Shown here in pieces: positions 1 to 11,913 of a stretch of DNA of 64,000 nucleotides. The position numbers and the translations under genes are program-made. Numbering within the stretch: position 1 is the first letter of the stretch; each line of letters begins with the position of its first letter. This DNA comes from Riptortus pedestris (lineage: Eukaryota; Arthropoda; Insecta; Hemiptera; Alydidae): positions 124,001 through 188,000 of the forward strand of contig CM032229.1 in the NCBI GenBank assembly GCA_019009955.1, in the 5' to 3' direction. The notes beneath the pieces are model-generated. The model ran no database searches, was not told the origin of the DNA, and saw nothing but the letters and a program-made list of their open reading frames with translations.

Positions 1-674
1 TTACTAGTTGAAAATGTTTGGTTTGGGAAGAGCTGAGGCGTGTTTTATCTCGGGTTCTGGGAATGTTGGAATAAGCTCATCCCCTAATATCTTTCCAGTG
101 GAATGAATAGACCAGGTTTATCCAGATTCTGCGAATATGGAAAATTAATTATTGATTTTTCCTTTGAGCCAATCCCTCTAAAGGAATGTGAGGGGTATTA
201 AAAAGCAAAGCTGGCGTTGGATTTAAAATGAATAAAAAAAAAAATGGAATTTCTGTTTCGTCCCAATGTAATATTTTTCCATAGAAACACCATCAGATGT
301 GAATGTAATTTCATTTTATTTGATGATTTCATTTGCGATGTTTCATGGAAGCCTATTTTACGGAGGCGTTTGCTGGTTCCAATAAGCAGAATTACAGTAT
401 CTCCATTACAATCTACATTCCTCCAAAAGTTCCAACTACTTTTCCTCGTCGTGAGCAGGTTGAGTGCTGTCAGCTAACACATTTATCATCTCACCCCTCA
501 GTCAGACGTTAGTATAAAAGGATGAGCTAGATCGTTAACAAACTTAAGTCAAGTTAGTTAATGGCTCAAATGGGACGAGTTGTAGGAGCGGTTTAGAGGG
601 TGTGTTTCGAGAATTTAACATATATCCGTTATGATTCGGATAGAAAAAATGTATAGGTACAATCTTATTGCACA
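1..674. other. No gene recognised; decayed family B interior
   Basis: No supportable coding region. Around 520-610 the sequence reads as the reverse complement of the family B interior (cgttaacaaactt, then aatggctcaaatggga, then ggtttagaggg). The rest is AT-rich sequence I cannot assign. Confidence 0.35.
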
Positions 675-1979
675 CTAGCTCAGATACCCGGCTTCGCTCG
701 GGAATTAATTTGAGCCTGAATGGTGATGGCATTTTTTTGGTAAGGCTTTACTTTGCATAATATTTTGACATTTACCCGTCCCAGTGTTTAGGGTTAATAC
801 CCGTCGTTTCTGTGGATTTGTTAATAATAAAATTATTTTTTTATGTAAGTCTTCACTGTCCTCCATATTGTCATAATTCCCGTTTCCTGTACATTATGCA
901 TAGATTTGAATTATTAAGAACAAAACATTAACATACTTTTGAATTATTTTTTCCCGGTGAGGTACCTGATAGTTCATATTAAAAAGAATTGTTGAGAAAA
1001 TGTCTCTAAATAACAAAATAAACAACTTTTGGCATGTGCTTATTTGCAGAAAACCCAATAGAAAACGAAATACCGCTTTTATTTCAGACCTCCCTTACAA
1101 CCCCCACTCCTGTCCCTCCCTAGAAATGTTGGTATGGCTTGTTATAATGAAGGCATTAGTCCTAATACACGTACCGAGTTTTATTTAGTTCGGTTGATTC
1201 TTTTGTGCCAAATAAAATTTTGACTTCCGCTATAATTTTTAGCGTATAACGCCTTTATACTTCGGTATACGACGATAGTGTATATAACAAAAGTTTCTCT
1301 AAATAACAAAATAAACAACTTTTGTTATGTGCATATTTGCCGAAACCCCAATAGGAAACGAAATATCACTATATTTAATTTCAGGCCTCCCTTATAACCC
1401 CCACTCCTGCCCGTCCCTAGAAATCTTAGTATGGCTTATTATAAGGAAGGCGTTAGTGCTAATACACGTACCGAGTTTTATTTATTTCGGTTGGCTCTTT
1501 TGTCCCAAATAAAAGTGTTTACTTCCGCTATAGGTTTTAGCGTATATCTAGTTTATAATTCAGTATAAGAAAAAAGTGTATATAACAAAAGTTACTCTAA
1601 ATAAAAAAATAAACAACTTTTGTTATGTTCATATTTGCCGAAAAACCAATAGGAAACGAAATATCGCTATTTTTAATTTCAGGCTTCCCCTATAACCCCC
1701 ACTCCTGTTCGTCTCAGAGGATATTAATATAGCCTAAAGTCTAAGTTGGGTTAGTAGTAATATACATACCAAGTTTCATAAAATTCGGTTCAGCCGTTTA
1801 TGCGTGAAAAGGTAACAAACAATCAAACAAACAGATAAACAAACAAACAAACAAACAAACAAACAGACACCAAAGAAACAAAATGCAGTTATGGTGACAC
1901 GTGAAACGAAAAGTTATCGTGAAATTTCGCGAAAAAAATCAATGTACAGACAGAGGCTACAATTTTATATATATATAGA
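675..1979 (-). mobile_element. Non-autonomous Helitron, family A, copy 1
   Basis: Both ends are visible on the minus strand. The 5' end is TC plus TA repeats (read as tatatatataga at 1968-1979), preceded by A. The 3' end is a CCCGAGCGAAGCCGGG hairpin, then TATCTGAGCTAG, followed by T. A|T insertion and a hairpin plus CTAG end are Helitron hallmarks. The body holds about three tandem modules of roughly 300 bp (aacccccactcctg recurs near 1096, 1398 and 1697). A (GTTT)n run lies near 1807-1865. No Rep or helicase ORF is present; the 61-62-codon ORFs here are by-products of the repeated module. Confidence 0.78.
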
Positions 1980-2336
1980 TTTAATGCTCTATAAATGTTA
2001 TATACATTTTTTCTGAATCTTTCATATTAACCGAGATATTTGGACTTGTAGGTTCTCTTGGCCTCAGCAAACCCCCCGCTCCTACTCATGTCATATAAAC
2101 CATATAATGAAACACAGACTATTTTCTATTACACCCTTTAGTAACAACTCTATGTCAACAGGAATCAAAACGGTTACTCAAAGGTGCAATCGGAATACTC
2201 TGCTGGAAGGTGTGGGGGTGTAGGCTCATACCAAGAAAGTACAAATAACTCGTTTAATAATCCAATTAGCCAAAACCTCTGTAAAAACAATAGTTGCAGG
2301 CAATTTAATTTGGAAGAAGAATGTTTTTATAATATA
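1980..2336. other. AT-rich spacer between Helitron copies
   Basis: No gene recognised. The stretch gttctcttggcctcagcaaa followed by ccgctcctactcatg resembles sequence near 29740-29780, so it is probably a decayed repeat. Confidence 0.3.
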
Positions 2337-3556
2337 CTAGCTCAGATACCCGGCTTCGCCCGGGAATTCATTTGAGGCTGAATGGTGATGGTATTTTTTT
2401 GGCAAGGCTTTACTTTGCATAATATTTTGACATTTCCCCGTCCCACTGTTTAGGGTTTATACCCGTCTTTTTTTTTTTGTAAGACTTCACTGTCCTCCAA
2501 ATTGTCATATTTCCCGTCTCCTGTGCATTATGCATAGATTTCAGCTATTAAGGACAAAATATTATCATAGATTTGAATTAATTTTTCCCGGTGAGGTACC
2601 TGGTAGTTCATATTGGACAGAATTGTTGAGCATATCAATATTTCTGCGCAAATTACTTTAGTTTTACTGTATATCTCGTTTATAATTCGGTATACGAAAA
2701 AAGTGTATATAACAAAAGTTACTTTAAATAACAAAATAAACATCTTTTGTTATGTGAATATTTGCAGAAAAAACAATAGAAAACGAAATACCGCTATTTT
2801 TAAATTCAGGCCTTCCTTACAACCCCCTCTACTGCCCCTCCCTAGAAATGTTGGTATGGCTTATTATAATGAATACATTAGTGCTAATACACATACCGAG
2901 TTTTATTTAGATCGGCTGGGTCTTTTGTCCCAAATAAAATTGTTCACTTCCTCTATATGTTTTAGCGTATATCTCTTTTTCAATTCGGTATACGAAAAAA
3001 GTTTATATAACAAAAGTTACTCTAAATAACAAAATAAACAACTCTTCTTATGTTCATATTTGCCGAAAAACGAATTGAAATCGAAATACCGCTATTTTTT
3101 AATTCAGGCCTCCCTTGCAACCCCTACTCCTGCCCGTTCCTAGAAATGTTGGTGTAGCTTGTTATAATGAAAGCGTTAGTGCTAATACACATACCGAGTT
3201 TTATTTATTTCGGTTGGGTCTTTTGTCCCAAATAAAATTGTTCACTTCCGCTGTAGGTTTTAGCGTATATCTCGCTTCCCCTATAACCCCCACTCCTGTT
3301 CATCTCAGAGAATTTTAATATAGCCTAAAGTCTAAGTTGGGTTAGTACTAATACACATACCAAGTTTCATAAAATTCGGTTCAGCCGTTTATGCGTGAAA
3401 AGGTAACAAACAAACAAACAAACAAATAAACAAACAAACAGACACCAAAGAAACTAAATGCAGTTATGGTGTCTATGACATGTGAAACGAAAAGTTATCG
3501 TGAAATTTCGTGAAAAAAATCAATGTACAGACAGAGGTTACAATTTTATATATATA
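2337..3556 (-). mobile_element. Non-autonomous Helitron, family A, copy 2
   Basis: The 3' end hairpin and CTAG are at 2337-2370 (plus-strand view ctagctcagatacccggctt), preceded by A. The TA-rich 5' end at about 3541-3556 abuts the 3' end of copy 3 directly. Contains three or so ~300-bp modules and the (CAAA)n run. Copies 2 and 3 are head-to-tail with no host sequence between them. Confidence 0.78.
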
Positions 3557-4665
3557 CTAGCTCAGATACCCGGCTTCGCCCGGGAATTCATTTGAGGCTG
3601 AATGGTGATGGTATTTTTTAGCAGGCTTTACATTGCACAATATTTTAACATTTACCAGTCCCAGTGTTTAGGATTGATACCCGTCCTTGCCGGTGATTTG
3701 CTAATAATAGAATTATTTGTTCGATAATTCTTCACAGTCTTCCATATTTTTATATTTCCCGTCTCTTATACATGTAAATATGGTGAATTTTTATTTCAGG
3801 CCTCCCTTATAACCCCCCTCCCGTTCGAACCTAAAATTTTTAATATAACTTATAATCATGAAAGAATTAATGCTAATTGACATACCAAGTTTTGTTAAGT
3901 TCGGTTCAGCCGTTAGTGCCCGCTAAAGTTTTAACGTATAACTCATTTATACTTAGGTATACGACAAAAGTGTATATAACAAAAGTTACTCCAAATAACA
4001 AAATAAACAACTTTTATTATGTTTATATTTGCGGAAAAACCAATAGGAAACGAAATATCGCTATTTTTAATTTCAGGCTTCCCTTATAACCCCCACTCCT
4101 GCCCGTCCATAGAAATGTTGGTATGGCTTATTATAATGAAGGCCTCACTGCTAATACACATACCGAGTTTTATTTAGTTCGGTTGAGTCTTTTTTGGCAA
4201 ATAATATTGTTGACTCCCGCTATAATTTTTAGCGTATAACGCATTTAAACTTTGGTATACGACAAAAGTGTATATAACAAAAGTTACTCTAAATAACAAA
4301 ATAAACAAGTTTTGTTATGTGCATATTTGCCGAAAAACCAATAGAAAACGAAATATCGCTATTTTTAATTTCATGCTTCCCTTATAACCCCCACTCCTGT
4401 TCGTCTCAGAGAAAATTAATATAGCCTAAAGTCTAAGTTGGGTTAGTAGTAATATACATACCAAGTTTAATAAAATTCGGTTCAGCCGTTTATGCGTGAA
4501 AAGGTAACAAACAAACAAACAAACAAATAAACAAACAAACAAACAGACACCAAAGAAACAAAATGCAGTTATGGTGTCTATGACATGTGAAACGAAAAGT
4601 TATCGTGAAATTTTGCGAAAAAAATCAATGTACAGACAGAGGTTACAATTTTATATATATATAGA
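3557..4665 (-). mobile_element. Non-autonomous Helitron, family A, copy 3
   Basis: Joined head-to-tail to copy 2. Its 3' CTAG/hairpin end is at 3557-3590 and its 5' TC end is at 4664-4665 (tatatatagat in plus view), giving A|TC. Shorter than copy 1 because it carries fewer internal ~300-bp modules. The first module (3795-3900) is a diverged variant with acccccctcccgttcgaacc. Confidence 0.78.
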
Positions 4666-4671
4666 TATATA

Positions 4672-4855
4672 TTTTCACGTGGTAAACCTCGAGTGGTGAG
4701 TTTGAGCCCCACCTGGGAAGTAGGAATTTATTTAGTGACGAACTCATTAAAAAAATCCTTAGTCCCACCCCGGTTAGAAAAGGGTGATTCCCTGTAGATA
4801 ACTCGTCCCAATTAGCCTTAGTTGCAAAAAGGGGGGCTCAATAAATAATAATAAA
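4672..4855 (+). mobile_element. tRNA-derived SINE, family C, 5'-truncated
   Basis: Contains a B-box-like gagtttgagccccacc, the shared central block ending tgtagataactcgtcccaat, then tagccttagttgcaaaa and a TAATAATAA tail. It matches the complete copy at 29889-30124 but lacks the tRNA-like A-box half. Confidence 0.65.
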
Positions 4856-5639
4856 ACAATTTTCGATGAGGTATGTTATCGCCCTCTGGCGGTCCCTATT
4901 GTTGTTTTGATCGTTGCCAAACGCCATATATCAGCCTTCCAGGTTAAACTTAAAATCGAGTTCATTAATGGCTCAAGTCAGACCAGAGGTAAGTGGAAAG
5001 GCTTTACAATGGCAAATACAACCATTTAAAATATTACAGTTCTTATGAGTCAAGTTGAAAATTTGCAAATTTAATTATCCATATTTTTTTTTCTATTTCG
5101 AAAGTTAGGCGAGATTTTAGCATTTTTTTCAGGCTTTTATAAAGAAAAAAAAGTAAGAAAAAAATAAAAAAAAAAACAAGAAAAAAAAACAAAAATAAAA
5201 ACGTCCCACTTGCCTCATATTAATGTTAAACTAACATCTCACAAATCCTCTTATTGCTAGCTTAAATATCGAATATGGATTTCACCGAACCTTTACTATA
5301 TAAGGAACAGTATTATATGTTGTTAAGAGTTTACTTTTCAGCCTCAAATATGCTTATTTCATCAATGCCATTCTCAATAGCTCACCGTTATCTCCCAACA
5401 ACTAAGGTCATATTAATTAAGGACTGAAATGGGACCATGAATAGCGGGGGGGGGATTCTAAAGTGGAGAATATCTCTGTTATTATGAGTTGGCTCGAACC
5501 TACCTCGATTAACGATTCATCTTCTGCATAACATTATTCGATAGGACTCATAATAGCGGAGATATGCATTCGCCGCCCTCTAACCAGAAGGACCATCCCA
5601 TCATTACTCTATAGTTTTAGTGTAATTATTTGGTGGAAC
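4856..5639. other. No gene; A/T-rich with a short inverted repeat
   Basis: No coding sequence recognised. Includes A-rich simple sequence at 5140-5205, a G-run at about 5446-5454, and an 18-bp inverted repeat (5472-5489 against 5546-5563, two mismatches) containing cattaataacattattcg-like spacer sequence. Confidence 0.4.
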
Positions 5640-6650
5640 AATTCTTTAGAGGAAATGGATCGGCTCGGACGAACAGAGATGCATGCATCTCCGACATCTT
5701 CAATGGCTAGACTCTATATCCCGACAAATCAAGGTCTATTTAATATCAAACATTTATGAACATTCCCAAGACAATAAACGTCGGAACTCAGAGACAAATT
5801 GAGATCGAGTAGACTTACTAAGAAACTATTAAATTAGATAAAGGATATACAGCCTTAAAATTGAAATTGAAGAACGGCTCGGAAATGAATACTGATTTCC
5901 TAAAAAAATGGCAGAATAATGAGCTCTAAGGCCGTTATTGGAGTCGGAAACGGTTAAGAAAACGTCTGCAGGATGGTTAACTACTGGACAGCTATTTTCA
6001 GAAACCGAAGGGTTTGAGATGGCTCTCCTGGGTTGAGTAATTGTATCCTACAGGCGGCATGTATTTAATATTTCAATGTACGTTAATATTTCCAACAGAT
6101 GCAGACTCGGCAACAAATCTTAGGAGCCTATTCAAGATATTACGGGATGTGAGATGCTTGCTGCTTCAGAGGCACAATTATGTACCGAAGATATATTGAC
6201 AAGGAATTTGAAAGAAACTCGGTATGGTGGACAGAGAAGCCCCATATTATTGCTACAACCTGCAAAAAATATATTGAAAAGAATTTATCTGGATGAAGCG
6301 ATGCTAATCAACCTTACTGTTCGGCATAACAAGTCAGACATTCTCATCATTAATAATGAAAAAAACAACAGATATCATTAGTATTTCGGTACCTCATTAT
6401 GAAAATGTTCAGAAAGCAATTGCCGAGAATTTGGGAAAATACCAAATATTACCTGCAGAATGAAAGATCTCTACAAATTGGAATCAGTCAGAGCTGCTAC
6501 CATTGTTCTACAAACGGACTTGTGAGTAAAAATACGGGCAAAAGTAATAAATATTTAAATTTACGTGACGAGATAATTAGGCTGTCAGAAAAATTGATAT
6601 TATTAGATACTGCCAGGATTGTAAGGACCTACCTCAATACCAAATGAATA
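5640..6650 (+). pseudogene. Degenerate C-terminus of an R2/R4-type (RLE) LINE
   Basis: Broken ORF2-like C-terminus spread over three frames. At 5650-5760 it reads EEMDRLGRTEMHAS then ARLYIPTNQG, like the segment after the RT in elements annotated R2-like. At 5965-6020 it reads GWLTTGQLFSETEGFEMALL. Near 6105-6160 a decayed zinc-knuckle region gives NRCRLGN and EMLAASE. At 6300-6350 it reads RHNKSDILIIN, the PD-type core of the restriction-like endonuclease. At 6365-6460 it reads DIISISVPHYENVQKAIAE. It ends LLDTARIVRTYLN at about 6600-6645, the typical C-terminal signature of these proteins. Frameshifts and stops throughout show that it is dead. Family recall is from memory of conserved motifs; the exact clade is uncertain. 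Confidence 0.6.
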
Positions 6651-6659
6651 AAGTTAACC

Positions 6660-7685
6660 TTTTTAACTGTTGGATAAATATTCCCCGGTAGAAAGATTTC
6701 CAGGAAACTGAGTATAAACCCTTTCAAATTAATAATAATAATAATATTATAAAGCGTTACAAGACAAACTTATAAGATATTTAAATTGTGGCTTTGGAAT
6801 AGTGGATAATGTAATTTCCTAATAAGAGGTATATATATATATAAGCAGCTGGGACGGGAGAGCCTTTGTGATGAGAGGTCTTGAAGGAGCTGCTTAGAGA
6901 TTTTCTCCGAAGCAATATTAAAGGCAGTGGAGCCTTTATGGCAGCTCATAACGAATACTTTATGCCTCCTACATGGCATATGTATCTCAAGCTAATACTC
7001 ACATATCTACTCATCCTCCATAATAGAACCTTTTCTAGAAAAACAACTATACATAAATTATCATTAAGCATTTTCTTGAAATTCCTTCTCATTCCTTAGA
7101 CTGTAGCATTGAATACATACGTCAAAAGATATAATTGGTGGCGTATTAAGATAGTCTAGAAATGTTCCTAGAAATGTCATAGTTTTGTATAATGATATAC
7201 TATTCACGTGACATAGTTGAAAAGAAAAGAGAAGGAATATACCAACTATAAACCCGCAGCACAACAACTCATTAACATATGAAAATGTAATTCTGAAGAA
7301 AAAAAGTTATTATAAAGCCAATGAGGTTGTACTCATGACGAGAAATATGTCTCCAAATGGCCATAGATTCCACCCACAAGATGACGAAAATGAAGTACGA
7401 TCAAAATTATATATACTTGCCTGTTACCACTCACACTTTTTGTCTTATTAGTACCAAAATAATTGAATGCATTCGTTCAATCTCTAAAGGAGAACAACCA
7501 TACAGCTGTACAGTTCTCTTCAGCCTAATAGCTACTTTCGCTATGTGATACAAATAATGGCATTATCTAATGAATAAATTAGCAATTAAAGCTAGTACTG
7601 TTACTTAATGTAATTAATAAACACAAGTACTGTTATTGATTACAAGTACAAAAAACTACGGACTATTAAGAACACTATTTGCATG
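6660..7685. other. No gene recognised
   Basis: AT-rich sequence with short ORFs on both strands (for example 6881-7099 and 7064-7267) that show no motifs I recognise. A TAATAATAATA tract at 6730-6750 may be the tail of the preceding LINE relic. Confidence 0.35.
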
Positions 7686-7687
7686 TA

Positions 7688-7936
7688 GTGAAGTTTCAGA
7701 AACTCAAGGAGAGAAGAAGTAGTTCCCTCGAGACTTAAAATGGGACACTTCCAAATAACACACTCAAAGATAATGACTAATACTGACAGAGCTACTTGCG
7801 TAACTTGCAACATTCCCTTGACGATAAGACATATACTGACAGAATGCCGTAAACGACAACACCAGCACTTCCTCCATGACTCACATCGACTATGAACGGA
7901 ACCCATACATTGGCAACATATCTCATATCTAGACAA
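7688..7936 (+). pseudogene. LINE C-terminal zinc-knuckle fragment (R1/I/Jockey type)
   Basis: In the plus strand, 7735-7860 reads KMGHFQITHSKIMTN, then CVTCNIPLTIRHILTEC. The spacing CxxC, H, C with LTxRHILTEC is the characteristic C-terminal end of many insect LINE ORF2 proteins. It stops at about 7893. Lying upstream of another LINE fragment in the same orientation, it is probably the tail of a separate truncated copy. Confidence 0.55.
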
Positions 7937-7984
7937 AATTCAAATATATGACAAAGATAAATATAAAAATGATGTCTGAGGTGT

Positions 7985-9045
7985 ACAATTAAAGCTCAAA
8001 CCATAGGAACCCCACAAGATTCAAGTTGTTCTCCACTTCTATGGAAGGAACCTAATTATTGATGAGCTATTACGTTTAATTAACATGAAACACACAGCTA
8101 TCGGTACATTTGCAGATGATATTATAATTTGGATAAAATCAAAGATTCCTGGACAGACACAGACCATAATTAACTCTATTCTAGACGTCACTGAAAATCG
8201 GGCCCATAAAAACAAATTGAAATTCGATAGAGACAAATCATCCTACACAGTATTTAGCAGATCAAGGACAACTCTATCATTTGACATCAGGTTACAAGGA
8301 CAAAAACTTACTAAAGCAAATACAATTAAATACTTGGGAATAATTTTTGACAGTAAACTAACTTGGAACGCCCACATTCAACATCTTGAAACAAAACTAC
8401 TGAAACATATAAATCTACTTTCAATAGCAACAAAACTGATTTGGGGACTACAACCAGGCACATTACGGACTATATACTCTGCAGCAATACAACCTGCAAT
8501 GACTTACGCCATCACTGCTTGGCATGAAGGTTTACAGCGGCAATACAATTTAAGGAAAATGGAGGGAGTTCAGAGACTGATGGCTTTGAAGATAATAAAG
8601 GGATTTAGAACAATTTCATATGAAGCTGCCTGTGTTCTGGCAAGAATTACCCCCAACTCAACACAAAACACAATATTTATTCCTACATGATAACACATAT
8701 ATACAAAACATTAACTCATCCGACATTGAAAAACCCCTAGATTACTCAAAATGGACACATCCTCCTATACACCCGCACGTTCAACTGACTCCAACTCACA
8801 CAATATATATATATGTCAACAGCTAGCCTCAAGGAAGACTTCACGACAATCATTAGCAAAAGTACCATTTTCAGCCTTTCAATTCCTATTACAACAATGC
8901 ACATCACCATTTGTTTTAAATTTAGTACTATGTTCATTTATCAAATGTTTATTCAAAACATTTACTTTTGTTAATAATTATATAGTATAATTTTTGATTT
9001 TTAGGGCAAATCACCTTTGATGTGATGTCCATAAATAAATAAATA
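7985..9045 (+). pseudogene. R1/I-like LINE reverse transcriptase fragment
   Basis: The RT reads from GTPQDSS then SPLLW (RT motif 4, near 8009-8045), through the catalytic FADDIIIW at 8108-8135 and YLGIIFDSKLTWNAHI at 8329-8380, to ISYEAACVLARITP at about 8610-8655. The order SPLLW, FADD, YLGxxxD, ISYEAA is that of R1/I-group non-LTR elements. The ORF stops at 8690, where a frameshift leads to a decayed C-terminus. The sequence ends near 9040 with ATAAATAAATA, a plausible LINE tail. The endonuclease and N-terminal RT are missing. Confidence 0.7.
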
Positions 9046-10026
9046 CAAAAAATAGTTCTTAAATTCATTCAATCTTTCAATTTCTACAGGAAACCAATTT
9101 TATTCATCCACTGCTACTATGTTAATATGCCTTTTGTACAAAAGGTCTATAGTTGGTTTATACATTTTTTAATTGGTTCACGTGAATTCCTCATTTCACA
9201 AATTGCTAACATTTCTAGGAAGAGTTCTCAAATACAGGGATCTCTCGTCAATTAGGTCTATTGAAATTAGTTTTAAATATTGAAGAAAAAAATGGTAAAG
9301 AATTTCTGGAAAATACTCAGTAATAATGAACTATGGGGTGTATTATGAGTTGGGCTGCTACAATAGCCCATTCCCGGGAAAGAGTAAGGAAGCAGAGATA
9401 TGAATATAACCTGAATAGAAGTACTTAGAGATTGCACATTATAGTGATGAAATTTCTGCGAATAATTCTGCTCAGGAAAGTAATGGCATCAATTTTGATG
9501 GGAGAAAGATGGAAATCAGAATGAATGAATATGCACAATTGAAAGCAGAGACAGCCCATCTACTCTACTATATTGGTAGGGATTATTTATATACTTAGCA
9601 CGGCTGGCCAGTATTAAAAAGAAAATAATTTGGAATACAAAATAAAATACATTGGCTTTATATATTAATACGTAAATTGTTTATAATTAATTTTTATATT
9701 CAAAATAGACACAAGGTTTTACTTCCTTAAAATATAAAAACGCCCGTCACGCTGCTTCTTCAGTGTAAACTAAGCAGATTTCCTAAGTCCATGTTTGATC
9801 TCATTTCGCCATATATTTTATACTTCTTAGTAGAACCCGATAAGGAGGAGTGACGCTTTTCTCAAGAGTGAAAACAAGGAAGGACGAATAACGTATGCAA
9901 TATTCAAGATAAGAATAAACGGATACAAGAATAGTAGAACTCTTAATAATGGAGATATTTAGAATTTTCTAACCCCCCCCCCATTCCTTGTCAGCCATTA
10001 AGGACGATAAACTCTATGAATAAAAA
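9046..10026. other. No gene; decayed repeats
   Basis: No coding sequence recognised. A diverged family B 5' end occurs at about 9741-9785 (cccgtcacgctgct, then taaactaagcagatttcc). A run of nine C lies at about 9972. Confidence 0.35.
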
Positions 10027-11052
10027 TCTATATATATAAAAATGAATGTTTGTTTGTATGTCCTTTATAGAATCGTAAACGGCTGAACCGAATTTTATGG
10101 AACTTGCTATGTATATTACTATAACTCTGGTTAGGTTTTTGGCTATATTAATATCCTCTGAGACGAACAGGAGTGGGGGTTATAAGGGAGACCTGTAATT
10201 AAAAATAGCGATATTTCGTTCCGTATTGGTTTTTCGGTAAATAAGCACATAACAAAAGTTGTTTATTTTGTTATTTAGGGTAACTTTTGTTATATACACT
10301 TTCGTCGTATACCGAAGTGTAAATGCGTTGTACGCTAAAAATTATAGCGGGAGTCAACAATATTATTTCGCACAAAAGACTAAACCGAACTAAACCAAAC
10401 TCGGTATGTGAGTTAGGACTAACGCCTTCCTTATAATAAGCCATACTAACATTTCTAGGGACGGGCAGGAGTGGGGGTTATAAGGGAGGCCTGAAATTAA
10501 ATATAGCGATATTTCGTTTCGTATTGCTTTTTTGGCAAATACGCACATGACAAAAGTTGTCTATTTTGTTATTTAGACTAACTTTTGTTATGCACACTTT
10601 TGTCGTATACCGAAGTATAAATGACTTATACGCTAAAAACAATATTGCGAGTCAGCAATTTTATATGGTACAAAAGACTCTAACCGAACTAAACGAAACT
10701 CCGTATGTGATTTGGTATTAACAGCTCCCTGTTTATAAGCTATATTAATATTCTCAGAGACGAGCAGGAGTGGAGGTTGTAAGGACTAAAATTAAAAATT
10801 GCGATATTTCATTTCCTATTGATTTTTTGGCAATTATGCACATAACAAAAGTTGTTTATTTTGTTATTTAAAGTAACTTTTGAGGTAGGTAGGTAGGTTG
10901 CGGGTTTATGGGTGATCAACTACTAGCTTATTACTCACCTTCAACTCTTGATGTTTATGTTACGTATATGTGGTAGTTTATTATATTATATTATTAGTAT
11001 ATGGTGAGTTAAGTGTGAGGTTGGATGTTTTTTTTTTTAATCATTTTACTTA

Positions 11053-11120
<68 letters not shown>

Positions 11121-11411
11121 CTGAAATTAAAAAATTGATATTTCATTTTCTATTGGGTTTTTTGCAAATATGCACATGACAAAAGTTGTTTACTTTGTTA
11201 TTTAAAGTAACTTTTGTTATATTCAATTTTGTCGTATAACAAAATATAAACGAGATATACACTAAATACTAAAGCATGAGCCAACAATTTTGTTGGGCAC
11301 TAACGATTTAACCGAAATTAACAAAACTCGGGATATAAATTAGCATTAATTCTTCCATGATGACAAGCTATATTAACATTTGTAGGTCTAAACGGGAGTG
11401 GGGGTTATGAT
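10027..11411 (+). mobile_element. Non-autonomous Helitron, family A relative, 3'-truncated
   Basis: The 5' end TCTATATATATAAAAATGAA at 10027 follows A, a standard Helitron start. It then has the ~300-bp modules shared with the other copies (gggacgggcaggagtggggg near 10455). Its first 60 bases differ from family A, so it is a related subfamily. It is interrupted at 10883-11118 by a (GTAG)n/(TA)n block. It ends at about 11411 where the module sequence gagtgggggttatga runs into the poly-C tract; no CCCGGG hairpin or CTAG end is present. Confidence 0.65.
10883..11118. repeat. Insertion with GTAG repeats and (TA)n inside a Helitron
   Basis: The Helitron module breaks after taaagtaacttttg and is followed by aggtaggtaggtagg, unique sequence with many tta/tat motifs, and (TA)n at 11056-11118. 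The module resumes at cctgaaatta, skipping part of its sequence, so the insertion also replaced some of the element. Confidence 0.5.
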
Positions 11412-11633
11412 CCCCCCCCCCCCACCCCCCCCCCCCCCCCCCCCCCCCGCCCCCAACCCCCCACCCCCACCCCCCACCCCCCCCAGCCACCCCCCCCCCC
11501 CCCCACCCCCCCCCCCCCCCACCCCACCCCCCCCCCACCCCCCCCCCCCCCACACCCCCCCCCCCCCGCCCCCCTCCCCCCCCCCCCCCCCCCCCCCGCA
11601 CCCCCCCCCCCCCCCCCCCCCCCCCCCCAGCCC

Positions 11634-11697
<64 letters not shown>

Positions 11698-11913
11698 ACC
11701 CCCCCCCCCCCCCCCCACCCCCCCCCCCCCACCCCCCCCCCCCCCCACCCCCCCCCCCCCCCACCCCCCCCCCCCCCCACCCCCCCCCCCCCCCACCCCC
11801 CCCCCCCCCCACCCCCCCCCCCCCCCACCCCCCCCCCCCCCCACCCCCCCCCCCCCCCACCCCCCCCCCCCCCCACCCCCCCCCCCCCCCACCCCCCCCC
11901 CCCCCCACCCCCC
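11412..11913. repeat. Poly-C minisatellite, (AC15)n at the 3' side
   Basis: About 500 bases, almost all C on the plus strand with isolated A, G and T. From 11731 to 11907 the A residues recur every 16 bases, giving at least eleven units of A plus fifteen C. The 5' part is irregular with A spacings of various lengths. The tract is flanked by oppositely oriented module ends: ggagtgggggttatga on the left and catactcctg on the right. Long glycine or proline ORFs on both strands are by-products. Confidence 0.9.

Noticed and set aside
1000..4089. Repeated 60-140-codon ORFs (LPYNPHSCPSLEMLVW-type peptides)
   Set aside because: They recur in every Helitron module in changing frames and orientations, so they are by-products of the ~300-bp module.
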